Source of the DNA: Lachnospiraceae bacterium
GTDB lineage: Bacteria > Bacillota > Clostridia > Lachnospirales > Lachnospiraceae
NCBI GenBank assembly: GCA_022845955.1
Contig: AP025576.1
Coordinates: 5,890,001 to 5,954,000 of the forward strand
Length of the DNA stretch: 64,000 nucleotides
Direction of reading: 5' to 3'
Below are positions 1-7,932 of this stretch, piece after piece. A program made the translations under genes and the position numbers. A model generated the notes under the pieces. The model was not told where the DNA came from, ran no database searches, and was given only the letters and a program-made list of their open reading frames with translations. Numbering within the stretch: the first letter of the stretch is position 1; the number at the start of each line of letters is the position of its first letter.

Positions 1-75
1 CAGCGTACCATCGGGATTGAATTTAACGCCGCCCTTTGTATCAGGTACCTGCTTAATACAAACAACAATTTTCAT
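1..75 (-). CDS. etfB: Electron transfer flavoprotein beta subunit, partial (N-terminal 25 codons)
   Basis: Only the first 25 codons lie in the window; the gene runs off the left edge. The N-terminus reads MKIVVCIKQVPDT, the typical opening of EtfB, and an AAGGAG ribosome site precedes the ATG. It follows bcd by 46 bases on the same strand, the usual order in butyrate operons. EtfB with EtfA carries FAD/AMP and passes electrons to or from butyryl-CoA dehydrogenase; in anaerobes this complex bifurcates electrons from NADH to crotonyl-CoA and ferredoxin. etfA is expected just outside the window. The identification rests on a short stretch plus context. Confidence 0.85.
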   Translation of the reverse strand, partial: MKIVVCIKQVPDTKGGVKFNPDGTL

Positions 76-121
76 TGTATTCCTCTCCTTGTTTTCTTAT
101 ATTCTCTTAACCTTAGCGGTG

Positions 122-1276
122 TTATTTCAACAGTGCACCGGAGATTACCATTCTCTGAACTTCGCTTGTTCCTTCATAAATCTCGGTAATCTTGGCATCA
201 CGCATCATGCGCTCCACATCGTACTCTCTGGTATAACCATAACCGCCGTGCAGCTGTACCGCCTTGGTGGTAACTTCCATAGCAACCTCAGCCGCATACA
301 GTTTCGCTCTTGCAGCTTCCACGGAATATACCTTCTGGGTAGCCTTAGCCATAGCAGCCTTGTAAACCAGCAGCTGTGCACATTCTACCTTGGTAGCCAT
401 GTCGGCAAGCTGGAACTGTGTGTTCTGGAAAGCGCCGATAGCTCTGCCGAACTGCTTTCTTTCCTTCACATAATTAACGGTGCACTCAAGAGCGCCTTCT
501 GCAAGTCCGAGAGCCTGTGCAGCGATACCGATACGTCCGCCGTCCAGGGTATGCATGGCAATACCAAAACCCTTGCCTTCCGCACCCAGCAGATTTTCCT
601 TGGGGATTCTGCAGTCGGTGAAGATCAGCTCATATGTGGAAGAACCGCGGATACCCATCTTCTTCTCTTTGGTACCAAAGGAGAAGCCGGGAGTTCCTTT
701 TTCCACGATAAATGCAGAAATCATTTTTTTCTTTCTGCCTCTTTTATCTTCTACAACGCTGGTAACAGCGAAAATTACATAAACATCAGCTTCTTTACCG
801 TTGGTGATGAAAATCTTGGATCCGTTAAGAACCCATTCGTCCCCGTCCAGATAAGCCTTTGTCTGCTGTCCCTGTGCATCCGTACCTGCACCGGGCTCGG
901 TCAGGCCGAAAGCGCCCAGCTTCTCGCCTTTTGCAAGGGGAACCAGGAATTTTTGCTTCTGCTCTTCCGTACCATAGGTCATGATGGGATCGCAGCAAAG
1001 GGAGGTATGTGCGGATACGATAACGCCTGTTGTGCCGCAAACCTTAGAAAGTTCTTCCACGCACATAGCATAAGTTAAAGGATCGCAGCCCTGTCCGCCG
1101 TATTCCTTCGGAACCGGGATTCCCAGGAAACCAAGCTTAGCCATTTTTTCTACGGTAGCCCTGGGGAACTCCTCTGTTTCATCAACCTCCTGTGCAAGAG
1201 GCTTTACTTCTTTTTCTGCAAATTCTCTGAAAAGAGTTCTTGCCATTTCATGCTCTTTGCTTAAAGTAAAATCCAT
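122..1276 (-). CDS. bcd: Short-chain acyl-CoA (butyryl-CoA) dehydrogenase
   Basis: A 384-residue FAD flavoprotein of the acyl-CoA dehydrogenase family, full length for the family. N-terminal helical domain (about 1-120), middle beta domain with the FAD-binding FGLTEPGAGTDA motif (about 123-134) and C-terminal helical domain with TEIYEGTSEVQR near residue 365-375, where the Glu of YEGT is the catalytic base in butyryl-CoA dehydrogenases. It reduces crotonyl-CoA to butyryl-CoA with EtfAB as partner. It lies 28 bases downstream of hbd and 46 bases upstream of etfB, so it belongs to the butyrate operon. The start is the only ATG close to a GGAGTAA-type ribosome site. Confidence 0.95.
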   Translation of the reverse strand: MDFTLSKEHEMARTLFREFAEKEVKPLAQEVDETEEFPRATVEKMAKLGFLGIPVPKEYGGQGCDPLTYAMCVEELSKVCGTTGVIVSAHTSLCCDPIMTYGTEEQKQKFLVPLAKGEKLGAFGLTEPGAGTDAQGQQTKAYLDGDEWVLNGSKIFITNGKEADVYVIFAVTSVVEDKRGRKKKMISAFIVEKGTPGFSFGTKEKKMGIRGSSTYELIFTDCRIPKENLLGAEGKGFGIAMHTLDGGRIGIAAQALGLAEGALECTVNYVKERKQFGRAIGAFQNTQFQLADMATKVECAQLLVYKAAMAKATQKVYSVEAARAKLYAAEVAMEVTTKAVQLHGGYGYTREYDVERMMRDAKITEIYEGTSEVQRMVISGALLK

Positions 1277-1304
1277 GATTAATTACTCCTCCGTTTTATC
1301 TTAT

Positions 1305-2144
1305 TTACTTGCTGTAATCATAGAAGCCCTTGCCGGTCTTCTGTCCAAGCTGTCCGCCGCGAACCATCTTCTTAAGCAGTGTATGAGGACGGTACTTCGG
1401 ATCGCCTGTTTCGGATTCCAGAACTTCCATGATAGCCAGAACGATATCCAGGCCGATCATATCGCCCAGAGCCAGCGGTCCCATAGGATGGTTAGCGCCC
1501 AGCTTCATAGCGGTATCGATATCTTCTACGGAAGCAACGCCTTCCGCATAAATGCCGATTGCTTCATTAATCATGGGAACAAGGATTCTGTTAACTACGA
1601 AGCCTGCTGCTTCATTTACCTGTACAGGAGTCTTGCCGATAGCAGCGGAAATCTCTTTGATGGTTTCCACAACGCTGTCAGGTGTATTCAGGCCTGCGAT
1701 AACCTCAACCAGCTTCATAACAGGAGCGGGATTGAAGAAATGCATACCGATAACAGGTCTGTCAAGGCCTGCGCCGATTTCCGTAATGGAAAGGGAAGAA
1801 GTATTGGTAGCGAAGATACAATCCTTCTTGCAGATATCCTGCAGCTCCTTAAAGGTCTGCTTCTTGATATCCATAACTTCCAGAGCAGCTTCCACAACCA
1901 GATCACAATCCGTGCAGATAGTCTTTACACCGGTAGTAATCTTACCAAGGATAGCGTCAGCAGCCGCCTGCTCCATTTTTCCTTTAGCAACTCTCTTCTC
2001 CAGAGCCTTTGCAATTCTGTTTTTGCCGTTAGCGGCAAACTCTTCATTAATGTCGCACAGAAATACCTCGTATCCTTCCGTCTGGGCAAAAGCCTGCGCA
2101 ATACCGGATCCCATTGTACCTGCACCAATAATACCAACCTTCAT
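1305..2144 (-). CDS. hbd: 3-hydroxybutyryl-CoA dehydrogenase
   Basis: A 279-residue NAD(P)-dependent 3-hydroxyacyl-CoA dehydrogenase. An N-terminal Rossmann motif GIIGAGTMGSGIAQA (about 4-18), the catalytic-His segment GMHFFNPAPVMKLVE (about 136-150) and the C-terminal helical dimerisation domain with NRILVPMINEA (about 187-197) are all visible. The length is standard for the stand-alone clostridial enzyme. It reduces acetoacetyl-CoA to (S)-3-hydroxybutyryl-CoA, which Crt then dehydrates. It lies between crt and bcd in the operon, but about 200 bases separate it from crt, and that gap holds a structured cloverleaf-like element. Confidence 0.95.
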   Translation of the reverse strand: MKVGIIGAGTMGSGIAQAFAQTEGYEVFLCDINEEFAANGKNRIAKALEKRVAKGKMEQAAADAILGKITTGVKTICTDCDLVVEAALEVMDIKKQTFKELQDICKKDCIFATNTSSLSITEIGAGLDRPVIGMHFFNPAPVMKLVEVIAGLNTPDSVVETIKEISAAIGKTPVQVNEAAGFVVNRILVPMINEAIGIYAEGVASVEDIDTAMKLGANHPMGPLALGDMIGLDIVLAIMEVLESETGDPKYRPHTLLKKMVRGGQLGQKTGKGFYDYSK

Positions 2145-2176
2145 GATGTATAGCCTCCTATGTGTTTTATAATTGA

Positions 2177-2298
2177 GCCGGGCGTGGAGATGAACCTGAG
2201 CCCTGATCGGGGAGCTTGCTCACCGACCAGGACTCAGATTCACCTCCACATGCGGCGAAGCCGCACAGCGAAGGGCCAAAGGCCCTGAGCGGCCCGGC
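2177..2298. repeat. Cloverleaf-like multi-hairpin element between crt and hbd
   Basis: A closing stem GCCGGGC (2177-2183) with GCCCGGC (2292-2298) encloses three hairpins: a 27-bp stem (2184-2210 with 2223-2249), a 6-bp stem TGCGGC-GAA-GCCGCA (2251-2265) and AGGGCC-AAA-GGCCCT (2272-2286). All mismatches in the long stem are transitions that leave G:U pairs possible in RNA. It fills most of the crt-hbd gap. It may be a mobile repeat or an RNA processing or partial termination site; the orientation is unclear. Confidence 0.6.
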
Positions 2299-2343
2299 GG
2301 AGTAACGCGCCAAAAGTCCTTAAATCCCTAAATCCCTTTTTTC

Positions 2344-3120
2344 CTACTTATTAAGAAACTTCTCCACTTTCCTCTTCTCCAGGAAAGCCGCCATTCCTTC
2401 CGTCTGATCATAACTCTCAAAGCAATCCCCGAACAGCTTCTCCTCGATCACAAGCGCATCGTCCATATCCGCATCCAGCCCGTCATTTATGGCCTTCTTG
2501 CAGTTTCTCACAGCGATAGGCGCATTCTTTGCAATTCCCGCCGCCATCTTCTCAGCAGCCCCCATCAGCTCTTCCTGCGCATAAACCGCATTCACAAGCC
2601 CGATCCTGAGAGCCTCATCCGCCTTAATATTCCTTGCCGTATAAATCATCTGCTTAGCCATTCCCGGCCCAACCAGACGCGCCAGCCTCTGCGTTCCGCC
2701 AAAGCCCGGAGTAATTCCCAGACCGACCTCAGGCTGTCCGAACACTGCATTATCCGAACAGATTCTGATATCACAGCTCATGGAAATCTCACAGCCGCCG
2801 CCCAGAGCGAAGCCATTCACAGCAGCGATTACCGGAACAGGGAAGGTTTCCAGCTTACGGAAAACATCATTTCCCTTCTTCCCGAAAGCCTCTCCTTCCG
2901 CCTTTGTCAGTGTGCTCATCTCCCCGATATCCGCTCCGGCAACAAAAGACTTGGATCCGGCTCCGGTAAGAATCAGACATCTTACCTCCTCCAGATTCAC
3001 TCCGTCAAGAGTCTTGTCCAGTTCATCCAGAACCTGGGAATTCAGTGCGTTCAGCGCCTTTTCACGGCTGATGGTAATAACCGCATAGGAACCCTTCTGC
3101 TCATAAACAATGTATTCCAT
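2344..3120 (-). CDS. crt: 3-hydroxybutyryl-CoA dehydratase (crotonase)
   Basis: An enoyl-CoA hydratase/isomerase-family protein of 258 residues from the chosen start. The oxyanion-hole segments AGADIGEM and GFALGGGCEISMSCD and the second catalytic-Glu segment FGQPEVGLGITPGFGGTQRL are present, as in crotonases with two active-site glutamates. It interconverts (S)-3-hydroxybutyryl-CoA and crotonyl-CoA in the butyrate pathway. The reading frame opens three codons earlier, but that ATG overlaps the AGAAAGGATG ribosome site; the ATG at 3120 has proper spacing of eight bases. It sits between thl and hbd on the same strand. Confidence 0.93.
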   Translation of the reverse strand: MEYIVYEQKGSYAVITISREKALNALNSQVLDELDKTLDGVNLEEVRCLILTGAGSKSFVAGADIGEMSTLTKAEGEAFGKKGNDVFRKLETFPVPVIAAVNGFALGGGCEISMSCDIRICSDNAVFGQPEVGLGITPGFGGTQRLARLVGPGMAKQMIYTARNIKADEALRIGLVNAVYAQEELMGAAEKMAAGIAKNAPIAVRNCKKAINDGLDADMDDALVIEEKLFGDCFESYDQTEGMAAFLEKRKVEKFLNK

Positions 3121-3263
3121 GATACTCATCCTTTCTCTTTTTCCGCCTGGCGGTTGCCCCCGGCGGGAATTGTCCGCCGCTTGGGCGGTTCATCAACAAG
3201 ATACAAAAATGTAACCGTTCAGCCCTGCCCCGAACCATTACACGAAACAACCTGCTGCATAAC

Positions 3264-3298
3264 GAATGATTAGCAGACAAAAAGTCTACTAATCATTC
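3264..3298. terminator. Hairpin between thl and crt, T-run on the plus side
   Basis: GAATGATTAG pairs with CTAATCATTC around an inner AGAC/GTCT step and an AAAAA loop, followed on the plus strand by TGTTTTTT. It looks like an intrinsic terminator read on the plus strand, yet no plus-strand gene ends here. In the thl-crt transcript it would be a strong stem just past the thl stop codon and might set transcript stability or partial attenuation. Confidence 0.4.
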
Positions 3299-3315
3299 TG
3301 TTTTTTAAACCTATA

Positions 3316-4497
3316 TCAGTCTCTCTCAACGATGGTAGCGCAGCCCATACCGCCGCCGATGCACAGAGTCGCAAGCCCCTTCTTCGCATCCCTTTTAACC
3401 ATCTCGTGAAGCAGAGTAACCAGAATACGGCATCCGGAAGCTCCTACCGGGTGTCCCAGTGCGATAGCGCCGCCGTTCACATTCAGCTTGTCATTATCAA
3501 TGCCAAGGTCATGTCCCACTGCCAGGGACTGTGCTGCAAACGCTTCGTTCGCTTCAATCAAATCAAATTCATCTATATTCATTCCTGTCTTAGCCATAAC
3601 CTTCTGTGTAGCTGCAACAGGCCCGATTCCCATGATAGTGGGATCCACTCCGGCCAGTGCTCCTGCCACCCAGGTTGCCATAGGAGTAACACCCAGCTCT
3701 TTTGCCTTTTCTTCGCTCATAACGATCACTGCTGCCGCACCGTCGTTAATTCCGGAAGAGTTCGCCGCAGTTACAATACCATCTTTCTTGAATGCAGGAC
3801 GAAGCTTTGCAATACCTTCCGCCGTAGTACCCGGACGAGGGCCTTCATCCTTATTGAAAACGATGGTTTCTTTTTTCTTCTTTATTTCCACAGGTACAAT
3901 TTCCGCATCGAACTTTCCTGCTTCCTGCGCTGCGACAGCCTTCTGCTGGCTCCATGCTGCGAACTCGTCCAGCTGCTCTCTGGTCTGTCCCCACTGCTCA
4001 GCAATGTTTTCTGCGGTGATACCCATATGATACTGATTAAAAGCATCGGTAAGGGCATCATTCACCATGGTATCCACCATTGTGGCATTACCCATTCTGT
4101 ATCCGTAACGTCCCTGAGGGATTGTATAAGGAGCCATAGACATATTTTCCATACCGCCTGCAACAACGATATCCGCATCACCTGCCAGAATCATCTGTGC
4201 AGCCTGGTTCACACAGTTAAGACCGGAACCGCAGACAACGTTCATGGTAACCGCCGGAACCTCGATAGGCAAACCAGCTTTGATAGATGCCTGACGTGCC
4301 ACGTTCTGTCCAAGACCGGCCTGGATAACACATCCCATATATACCTGATCAACTGCTTCGGGAGCGACTCCCGCTCTGTTTAAAGCTTCCTTAATAACAA
4401 TAGCACCCAGCTCAGCCGCCGGAGTTGTGCTTAAGCTTCCGCCCATAGTACCGATGGCAGTACGGCATGCACCCGCCAAAACGATTTTCTTTGCCAT
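3316..4497 (-). CDS. thl: Acetyl-CoA C-acetyltransferase (thiolase)
   Basis: A 393-residue type II thiolase, full length. The nucleophilic Cys lies in MNVVCGSGLNCVNQA (about residue 88), the GHP histidine in GGAIALGHPVGASG (about 350) and the second Cys in CIGGGMGCA (about 380). It condenses two acetyl-CoA to acetoacetyl-CoA, the first step of the butyrate route. The open frame extends 38 codons upstream, but MAKKIVLAGACRTAIG is the family N-terminus and a GGAGGAGAAAAC ribosome site directly precedes that ATG. It is the first gene of the operon, with a good promoter at 4583-4611. Confidence 0.95.
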   Translation of the reverse strand: MAKKIVLAGACRTAIGTMGGSLSTTPAAELGAIVIKEALNRAGVAPEAVDQVYMGCVIQAGLGQNVARQASIKAGLPIEVPAVTMNVVCGSGLNCVNQAAQMILAGDADIVVAGGMENMSMAPYTIPQGRYGYRMGNATMVDTMVNDALTDAFNQYHMGITAENIAEQWGQTREQLDEFAAWSQQKAVAAQEAGKFDAEIVPVEIKKKKETIVFNKDEGPRPGTTAEGIAKLRPAFKKDGIVTAANSSGINDGAAAVIVMSEEKAKELGVTPMATWVAGALAGVDPTIMGIGPVAATQKVMAKTGMNIDEFDLIEANEAFAAQSLAVGHDLGIDNDKLNVNGGAIALGHPVGASGCRILVTLLHEMVKRDAKKGLATLCIGGGMGCATIVERD

Positions 4498-4582
4498 GTT
4501 TTCTCCTCCATATTCATTAAAAAGTGCGAGTTTACCGGGCTTTAACGGTATTGTTAATTTTTTGTCATTGCCCGCAGCTTTT

Positions 4583-4611
4583 ATTATAACATAGGGAATA
4601 TTTAATAGCAA
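4583..4611 (-). promoter_or_regulatory. Predicted sigma-A promoter of the butyrate operon
   Basis: Read on the minus strand: -35 TTGCTA (4606-4611), 17-base spacer, -10 TATAAT (4583-4588). It lies about 85 bases upstream of the thl start codon. TTAAC/GTTAA half-repeats in the leader (4542-4557) do not match a Rex operator. Confidence 0.6.
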
Positions 4612-4765
4612 GGATTTTTCAACTTGAAATCCGATGAAATAATAGATGAAATGCCCGTAACTTTATCAATCAGGAAAACTCTCTTAAAATAAAGTAAAAA
4701 CTATAAATTTTTCATAAAAATCCCGGTTCTGGACCATTCTTTTTTCCCTTTTAATCAGTTTATTC

Positions 4766-5031
4766 AAACTTCGCAGGAGCAAAATGGCCTTCCGCCCGCT
4801 GGCAGAGTGGTGTCTCCGGGACGGAAAAGGAATGTTCACCAGATCCTTTCGAATTACTTTAGTAATTTACCATGGAGATGAGACCGGTCAAGTGTGTCAG
4901 CCTCATCTGACACACTTGACGCCTTCGGACTCATCGGAATGTCCGGCCTGATGGACTGGCGAATATCCTTTTCCGTCCCGGAGACACCGCTCTGCCAGCG
5001 GGCGGAAGGCCATTTTGCTCCTGCAAAGTTT
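4766..5031. repeat. Large palindromic repeat, copy 1
   Basis: About 266 bases forming a long near-perfect inverted repeat: roughly 70-bp arms (4766-4838 with 4960-5031) around a conserved core (4870-4948). The core contains GAGACC, a 14-bp inner hairpin and TCATCGGAATGTC. The element begins four bases beyond the degV stop codon. It shares most of its sequence with 25203-25466 and its core with 55627-55998. Compared with copy 2 it carries about 20 extra bases (around 4851-4870) that form a small hairpin. It has no coding potential. Together with the thl leader and promoter it fills the 4498-5034 gap. Confidence 0.8.
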
Positions 5032-5034
5032 AAG

Positions 5035-5877
5035 TCAGTTTAAAAACACTGCCAGGGCATTCGCCCCCGGACCCACATGCACACCGATTACCGATCCCAC
5101 CGCCACCGTTTTTTTATATCCGGATCCCAGACGTCCCTTCACGAAACGTGCGAAATCATCCAGACATTCCTTTTTTCCCGTGAAGCCCAGATTATAACCC
5201 ATGGCTTCATTCATGCCGCCCTCCTTTTCCATTGCCTTAAACAGCTTATCCCAGGCCCCCTTTTGCCCTCTTGCCAGCCCCGCGACCTTAACCTCGCCAT
5301 AACGCACGGCCAGCACCGGTTTCAGGTTCAGCGCACTTCCCACCGCCATGCCGGCGGCTGAAAGCCTTCCGCCCTTCTGCAGATAAAGAAGCGTATCCAC
5401 TATCAGGTAAATACATACTTTTTTCTTATCCTCTTCCAGTGCCCCAACAATCTGCTCCGCGTTTTTCCCTTCCTTTTGCAGGGCAAAAGCGCGTTCAATA
5501 AGAAGCTGCGTCCCCAGAGTCGCCTGCATGCTGTCCACGATATAAATCCGGTCATATTCCACAATGTCCTTTGCCACCAAAGCGCTCTGGCAGGTGCCGC
5601 TCAGCCTGCTGGCAAGCAGGATACAGATTACATCATCCCCCGTCTCTTTTGCCTCCCGGAAATACGCAAGAAAAGCCTCCGGCGACGGCTGGCTGGTCGT
5701 GGGCAGTTCTTCCGATGATTCCAGCTTCTCATAAAACGCTTCCGGTTTTATGTCCACTCCGTCGTAATATTCCTCCTCCCCGAATAATACCTTGAGGGGA
5801 ACAAGCGTGATGCCCAGCTCCTCCGCCTGCTGCTGCGTATAGTCACAAGTTGAATCACAGATAAAACGAATACTCAT
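5035..5877 (-). CDS. DegV family fatty-acid-binding protein (FakB type)
   Basis: A 280-residue DegV protein with both lobes. The N-terminal lobe opens with IRFICDSTCDYT and carries the family motif PTTSQPSPEAF (about 59-69), where Thr/Ser residues hold the fatty-acid carboxylate; the C-terminal lobe contains YLQKGGRLSAAG (about 166-177). DegV proteins of the FakB type bind an exogenous or recycled fatty acid and present it to the kinase FakA for phosphorylation and use in phospholipid synthesis. The gene stands alone. A consensus promoter and a FabT-like operator lie upstream, which supports a lipid role. The ligand cannot be told from the sequence. Confidence 0.9.
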   Translation of the reverse strand: MSIRFICDSTCDYTQQQAEELGITLVPLKVLFGEEEYYDGVDIKPEAFYEKLESSEELPTTSQPSPEAFLAYFREAKETGDDVICILLASRLSGTCQSALVAKDIVEYDRIYIVDSMQATLGTQLLIERAFALQKEGKNAEQIVGALEEDKKKVCIYLIVDTLLYLQKGGRLSAAGMAVGSALNLKPVLAVRYGEVKVAGLARGQKGAWDKLFKAMEKEGGMNEAMGYNLGFTGKKECLDDFARFVKGRLGSGYKKTVAVGSVIGVHVGPGANALAVFLN

Positions 5878-5941
5878 TTTTCCTCCTATTAAAAGCGCAC
5901 ACCGCCGTTATCTTACAACAATATCATATGCCGAATCAAAT

Positions 5942-5956
5942 AATTTGATTATCAAA
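5942..5956. promoter_or_regulatory. FabT-like operator upstream of degV
   Basis: The plus strand reads AATTTGATTATCAAA with the palindrome TTTGATTATCAAA. The published FabT consensus of streptococci is ANTTTGATTATCAAATT, so 15 of 17 positions match. The site lies just downstream of the -10 box, where a repressor would block transcription. Fatty-acid-binding DegV proteins are sensible FabT-type targets. No FabT gene lies in the window. Confidence 0.5.
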
Positions 5957-5965
5957 ACATTTGAA

Positions 5966-5994
5966 AGGATAACAAATATTCCGGCAGCTGTCAA
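5966..5994 (-). promoter_or_regulatory. Predicted sigma-A promoter of degV
   Basis: On the minus strand: -35 TTGACA (5989-5994, perfect), 17-base spacer, -10 TATCCT (5966-5971). Transcription would start near 5958, inside the FabT-like operator and about 80 bases before the ATG. Confidence 0.65.
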
Positions 5995-6076
5995 TGTTAT
6001 TCTTTGACAATTCCGCAGGAAAAATATTTCCTGCTGTGGAGCAGGCCGGGACATAAAAAGAATGCAATAAAATAGT

Positions 6077-6105
6077 TTGCTATTTCGCAGGCTTTTTGCT
6101 AGAAT
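6077..6105 (+). promoter_or_regulatory. Predicted promoter of the prepilin gene
   Basis: -35 TTGCTA (6077-6082), 17-base spacer, -10 TAGAAT (6100-6105). A short CTTCCG/CGGAAG hairpin lies in the leader at about 6132-6150, before the AAAAGGA ribosome site of the gene at 6169. Confidence 0.5.
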
Positions 6106-6168
6106 GAAGGAAATAAATATACAAAAGGGTTACTTCCGAATAATGCGGAAGAGGAAAAGGATCTACAT

Positions 6169-7023
6169 ATGAAACGTGAAAATAGAAACAAGGGTTTTAC
6201 CCTTGTAGAGATGATTGTTGTAATCGTTATTCTCGGCATTCTCCTGGCAATTTTAGTGCCGGGTCTTTTTAAGTACATAAAAAAGGCGAAAGACCAGCAG
6301 GCGATCATTGAATGCCGGGCGGTAGTTACGGCGGCGCAGGCTTTGGCGCTTGAATTGTATGGAAAAAACTTATTCCTGCCGGAAGAATTTACTACAGATT
6401 CTAAAAGAGAAAATATATGTATTGAGGCCGGAACTGATGGTAAAATTGTTTCAGGTGTCAAATTTTCTTCGAGCGTTGTTACTGAAGTAAATTATTTGGA
6501 ATATGAAACCAAAGGAGAGATTAAGGTTATCTTCGATAGTTCTTCCGCGACTCCTTATCGTATTAATGAAAATAGCACTGAATCATATAGAGATAAATTG
6601 GATTATGTAACCAAATTTTATAACAAAAACTATTCAGGAAACTTAGATGCTACATATAAAAAAGCAAGAGAAGATTTTTTCAATTCAGATTATGCTTCTC
6701 TTTCAACAGCAGAAAAAGAATTATGGGCGAAATTCAGCCTTCCAGGTACATCCGAAGGTTTTAAATGGAAACCTTGCATTTATGAAGATTCCGATAATAA
6801 CCCTCAATTTTATTTTATAGCTACTGCTTCTGTTCAGGGAAATGATAATACTTCCTTAGTTATGTTTAATGATAATTACTATATATGGAAGGGTAAGGGT
6901 AATAAATTTACTTCCAAATGGTTAAATGATACTCTAGGAACTCCTTCATTTGAAGACTCTGGATTTACAACGGAAGATGATTTAAAGGATGTTAAGGATC
7001 AATGGATTAAAGTAGTAAACTAA
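6169..7023 (+). CDS. Type IV pilin-like / type II secretion prepilin
   Basis: A 284-residue protein with a class III leader: MKRENRNKG, cleavage after Gly9, then FTLVEMIVVIVILGILLAIL with Phe+1 and Glu+5, the residues needed for methylation and assembly. The hydrophobic alpha-helix (about 10-35) is followed by a polar globular part rich in Asn, Ser, Asp and Tyr with no family I recognise. It is probably an exported pilin or pseudopilin. No prepilin peptidase, assembly ATPase or platform gene is nearby, so it is an orphan. The DNA is clearly more AT-rich than its neighbours, hinting at horizontal origin. It has its own promoter and terminator. Confidence 0.8.
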   Translation: MKRENRNKGFTLVEMIVVIVILGILLAILVPGLFKYIKKAKDQQAIIECRAVVTAAQALALELYGKNLFLPEEFTTDSKRENICIEAGTDGKIVSGVKFSSSVVTEVNYLEYETKGEIKVIFDSSSATPYRINENSTESYRDKLDYVTKFYNKNYSGNLDATYKKAREDFFNSDYASLSTAEKELWAKFSLPGTSEGFKWKPCIYEDSDNNPQFYFIATASVQGNDNTSLVMFNDNYYIWKGKGNKFTSKWLNDTLGTPSFEDSGFTTEDDLKDVKDQWIKVVN

Positions 7024-7039
7024 ATTGAAATATTAATGT

Positions 7040-7085
7040 AAGGTGTATGCACAATACTTACTCATTGGGCATGCACCTTTCTTTA
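7040..7085 (+). terminator. Intrinsic terminator after the prepilin gene
   Basis: AAGGTGTATGC (7040-7050) pairs with GCATGCACCTT (7069-7079) and is followed by TCTTTATT. It lies 17 bases past the stop codon and overlaps the 3' end of the degraded regulator on the other strand. Confidence 0.7.
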
Positions 7086-7800
7086 TTCTTTAAGATCCCG
7101 GGAATCAAATAATCGTCCTCCTCGTATCTCTTCCCCGCAACCCTCCCCAGCAGCAGTTCCACCGCCTTCCCTGCAATCGACGTTTCATCCTGTTTGACAT
7201 GGAGGAATGCCCGTCCCGGACGGCGGCAGTGGTAACGGCAGGCACAATTCCATACTCTTCCGCAATTACCTCATCGATTTCTTTTCTATCTCTTGCCAGG
7301 AACTCTGCGGCTATGCGCACCGCTTCGGGGCTGGGCCTGTTGTCCAGAAACCCATCCGCACCTTTCCCGGAGGGAAGGACGTAGATTCCGGCTTCGGTCA
7401 GGTTTAACCTCCCGAGCAAGTTCCCTGACCAGAGAAGCCGCTGCCGCCCTGTTATCCGTTCGTACCGAAGGGACCGGGATTCCCCGCAGTTTCTTATCTA
7501 TCATAACCATGGGGAAGCCATCCCGGTACCGCTGAAGGATGGCCGGGCTGTAGTGCTTCCCGTGGCTGGGCATAATGATCATGCCGTCCACCTGTAAAGA
7601 AAACAGAAAACGGCTCTCTTCGGTTTCCGTTTCCCGGCACCCTTCTCACATAACCGCTGTCCGCCAGCATTTCCAGCGCTTTTTCAGCGTGATTGTGCTC
7701 ACCTTCAGTTCTTCACATAAAATATCATCCCCGGGCAGCTTCCCGCCCGGTACGTAAATCCCCTTAACAGCATCTTTAAAATATATTTTATAGTCAATTT
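7061..7800 (-). pseudogene. Degraded GntR-family regulator with a LacI/periplasmic-binding-like sensor domain
   Basis: Pieces of one regulator appear in order on the minus strand but in different frames. First come winged-helix remnants (GIYVPGGKLPGDDILCEELK, then ALEMLADSGYVRRVPGNG). Next is a ligand-domain start (VDGMIIMPSHGKHYSPAIL ... SVRTDNRAAAASLVREL), then ADGFLDNRPSPEAVRIAAEFL, and finally a C-terminal KQDETSIAGKAVELLLGR. This is the architecture of AraR-like GntR repressors with a LacI-type sugar-binding domain. At least three frameshifts and a missing N-terminal start make it non-functional. It lies just upstream of, and divergent from, the GPH symporter operon, and was probably its local repressor. 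Confidence 0.8.
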
Positions 7801-7932
7801 ACATGTAATAATATCCAGTATTTTATGCCCTGTTTTGGACTATATATAGAAAAAATGCCCTCCGATTTACAAAATATACTTATTATGCTACCTTTGAATG
7901 AGAAGAATGATCCCGCCGCAAAGGAGGATTTT

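Noticed and set aside
17..1078. 353-codon plus-strand frame opposite bcd
   Set aside because: Shadow of the butyryl-CoA dehydrogenase gene, which carries all family motifs.
4542..4557. TTAAC/GTTAA repeat in the thl leader as a Rex (NADH-sensing) site
   Set aside because: The half-sites are in the wrong order for the Rex consensus TTGTTAA-N4-TTAACAA and lie downstream of the promoter.
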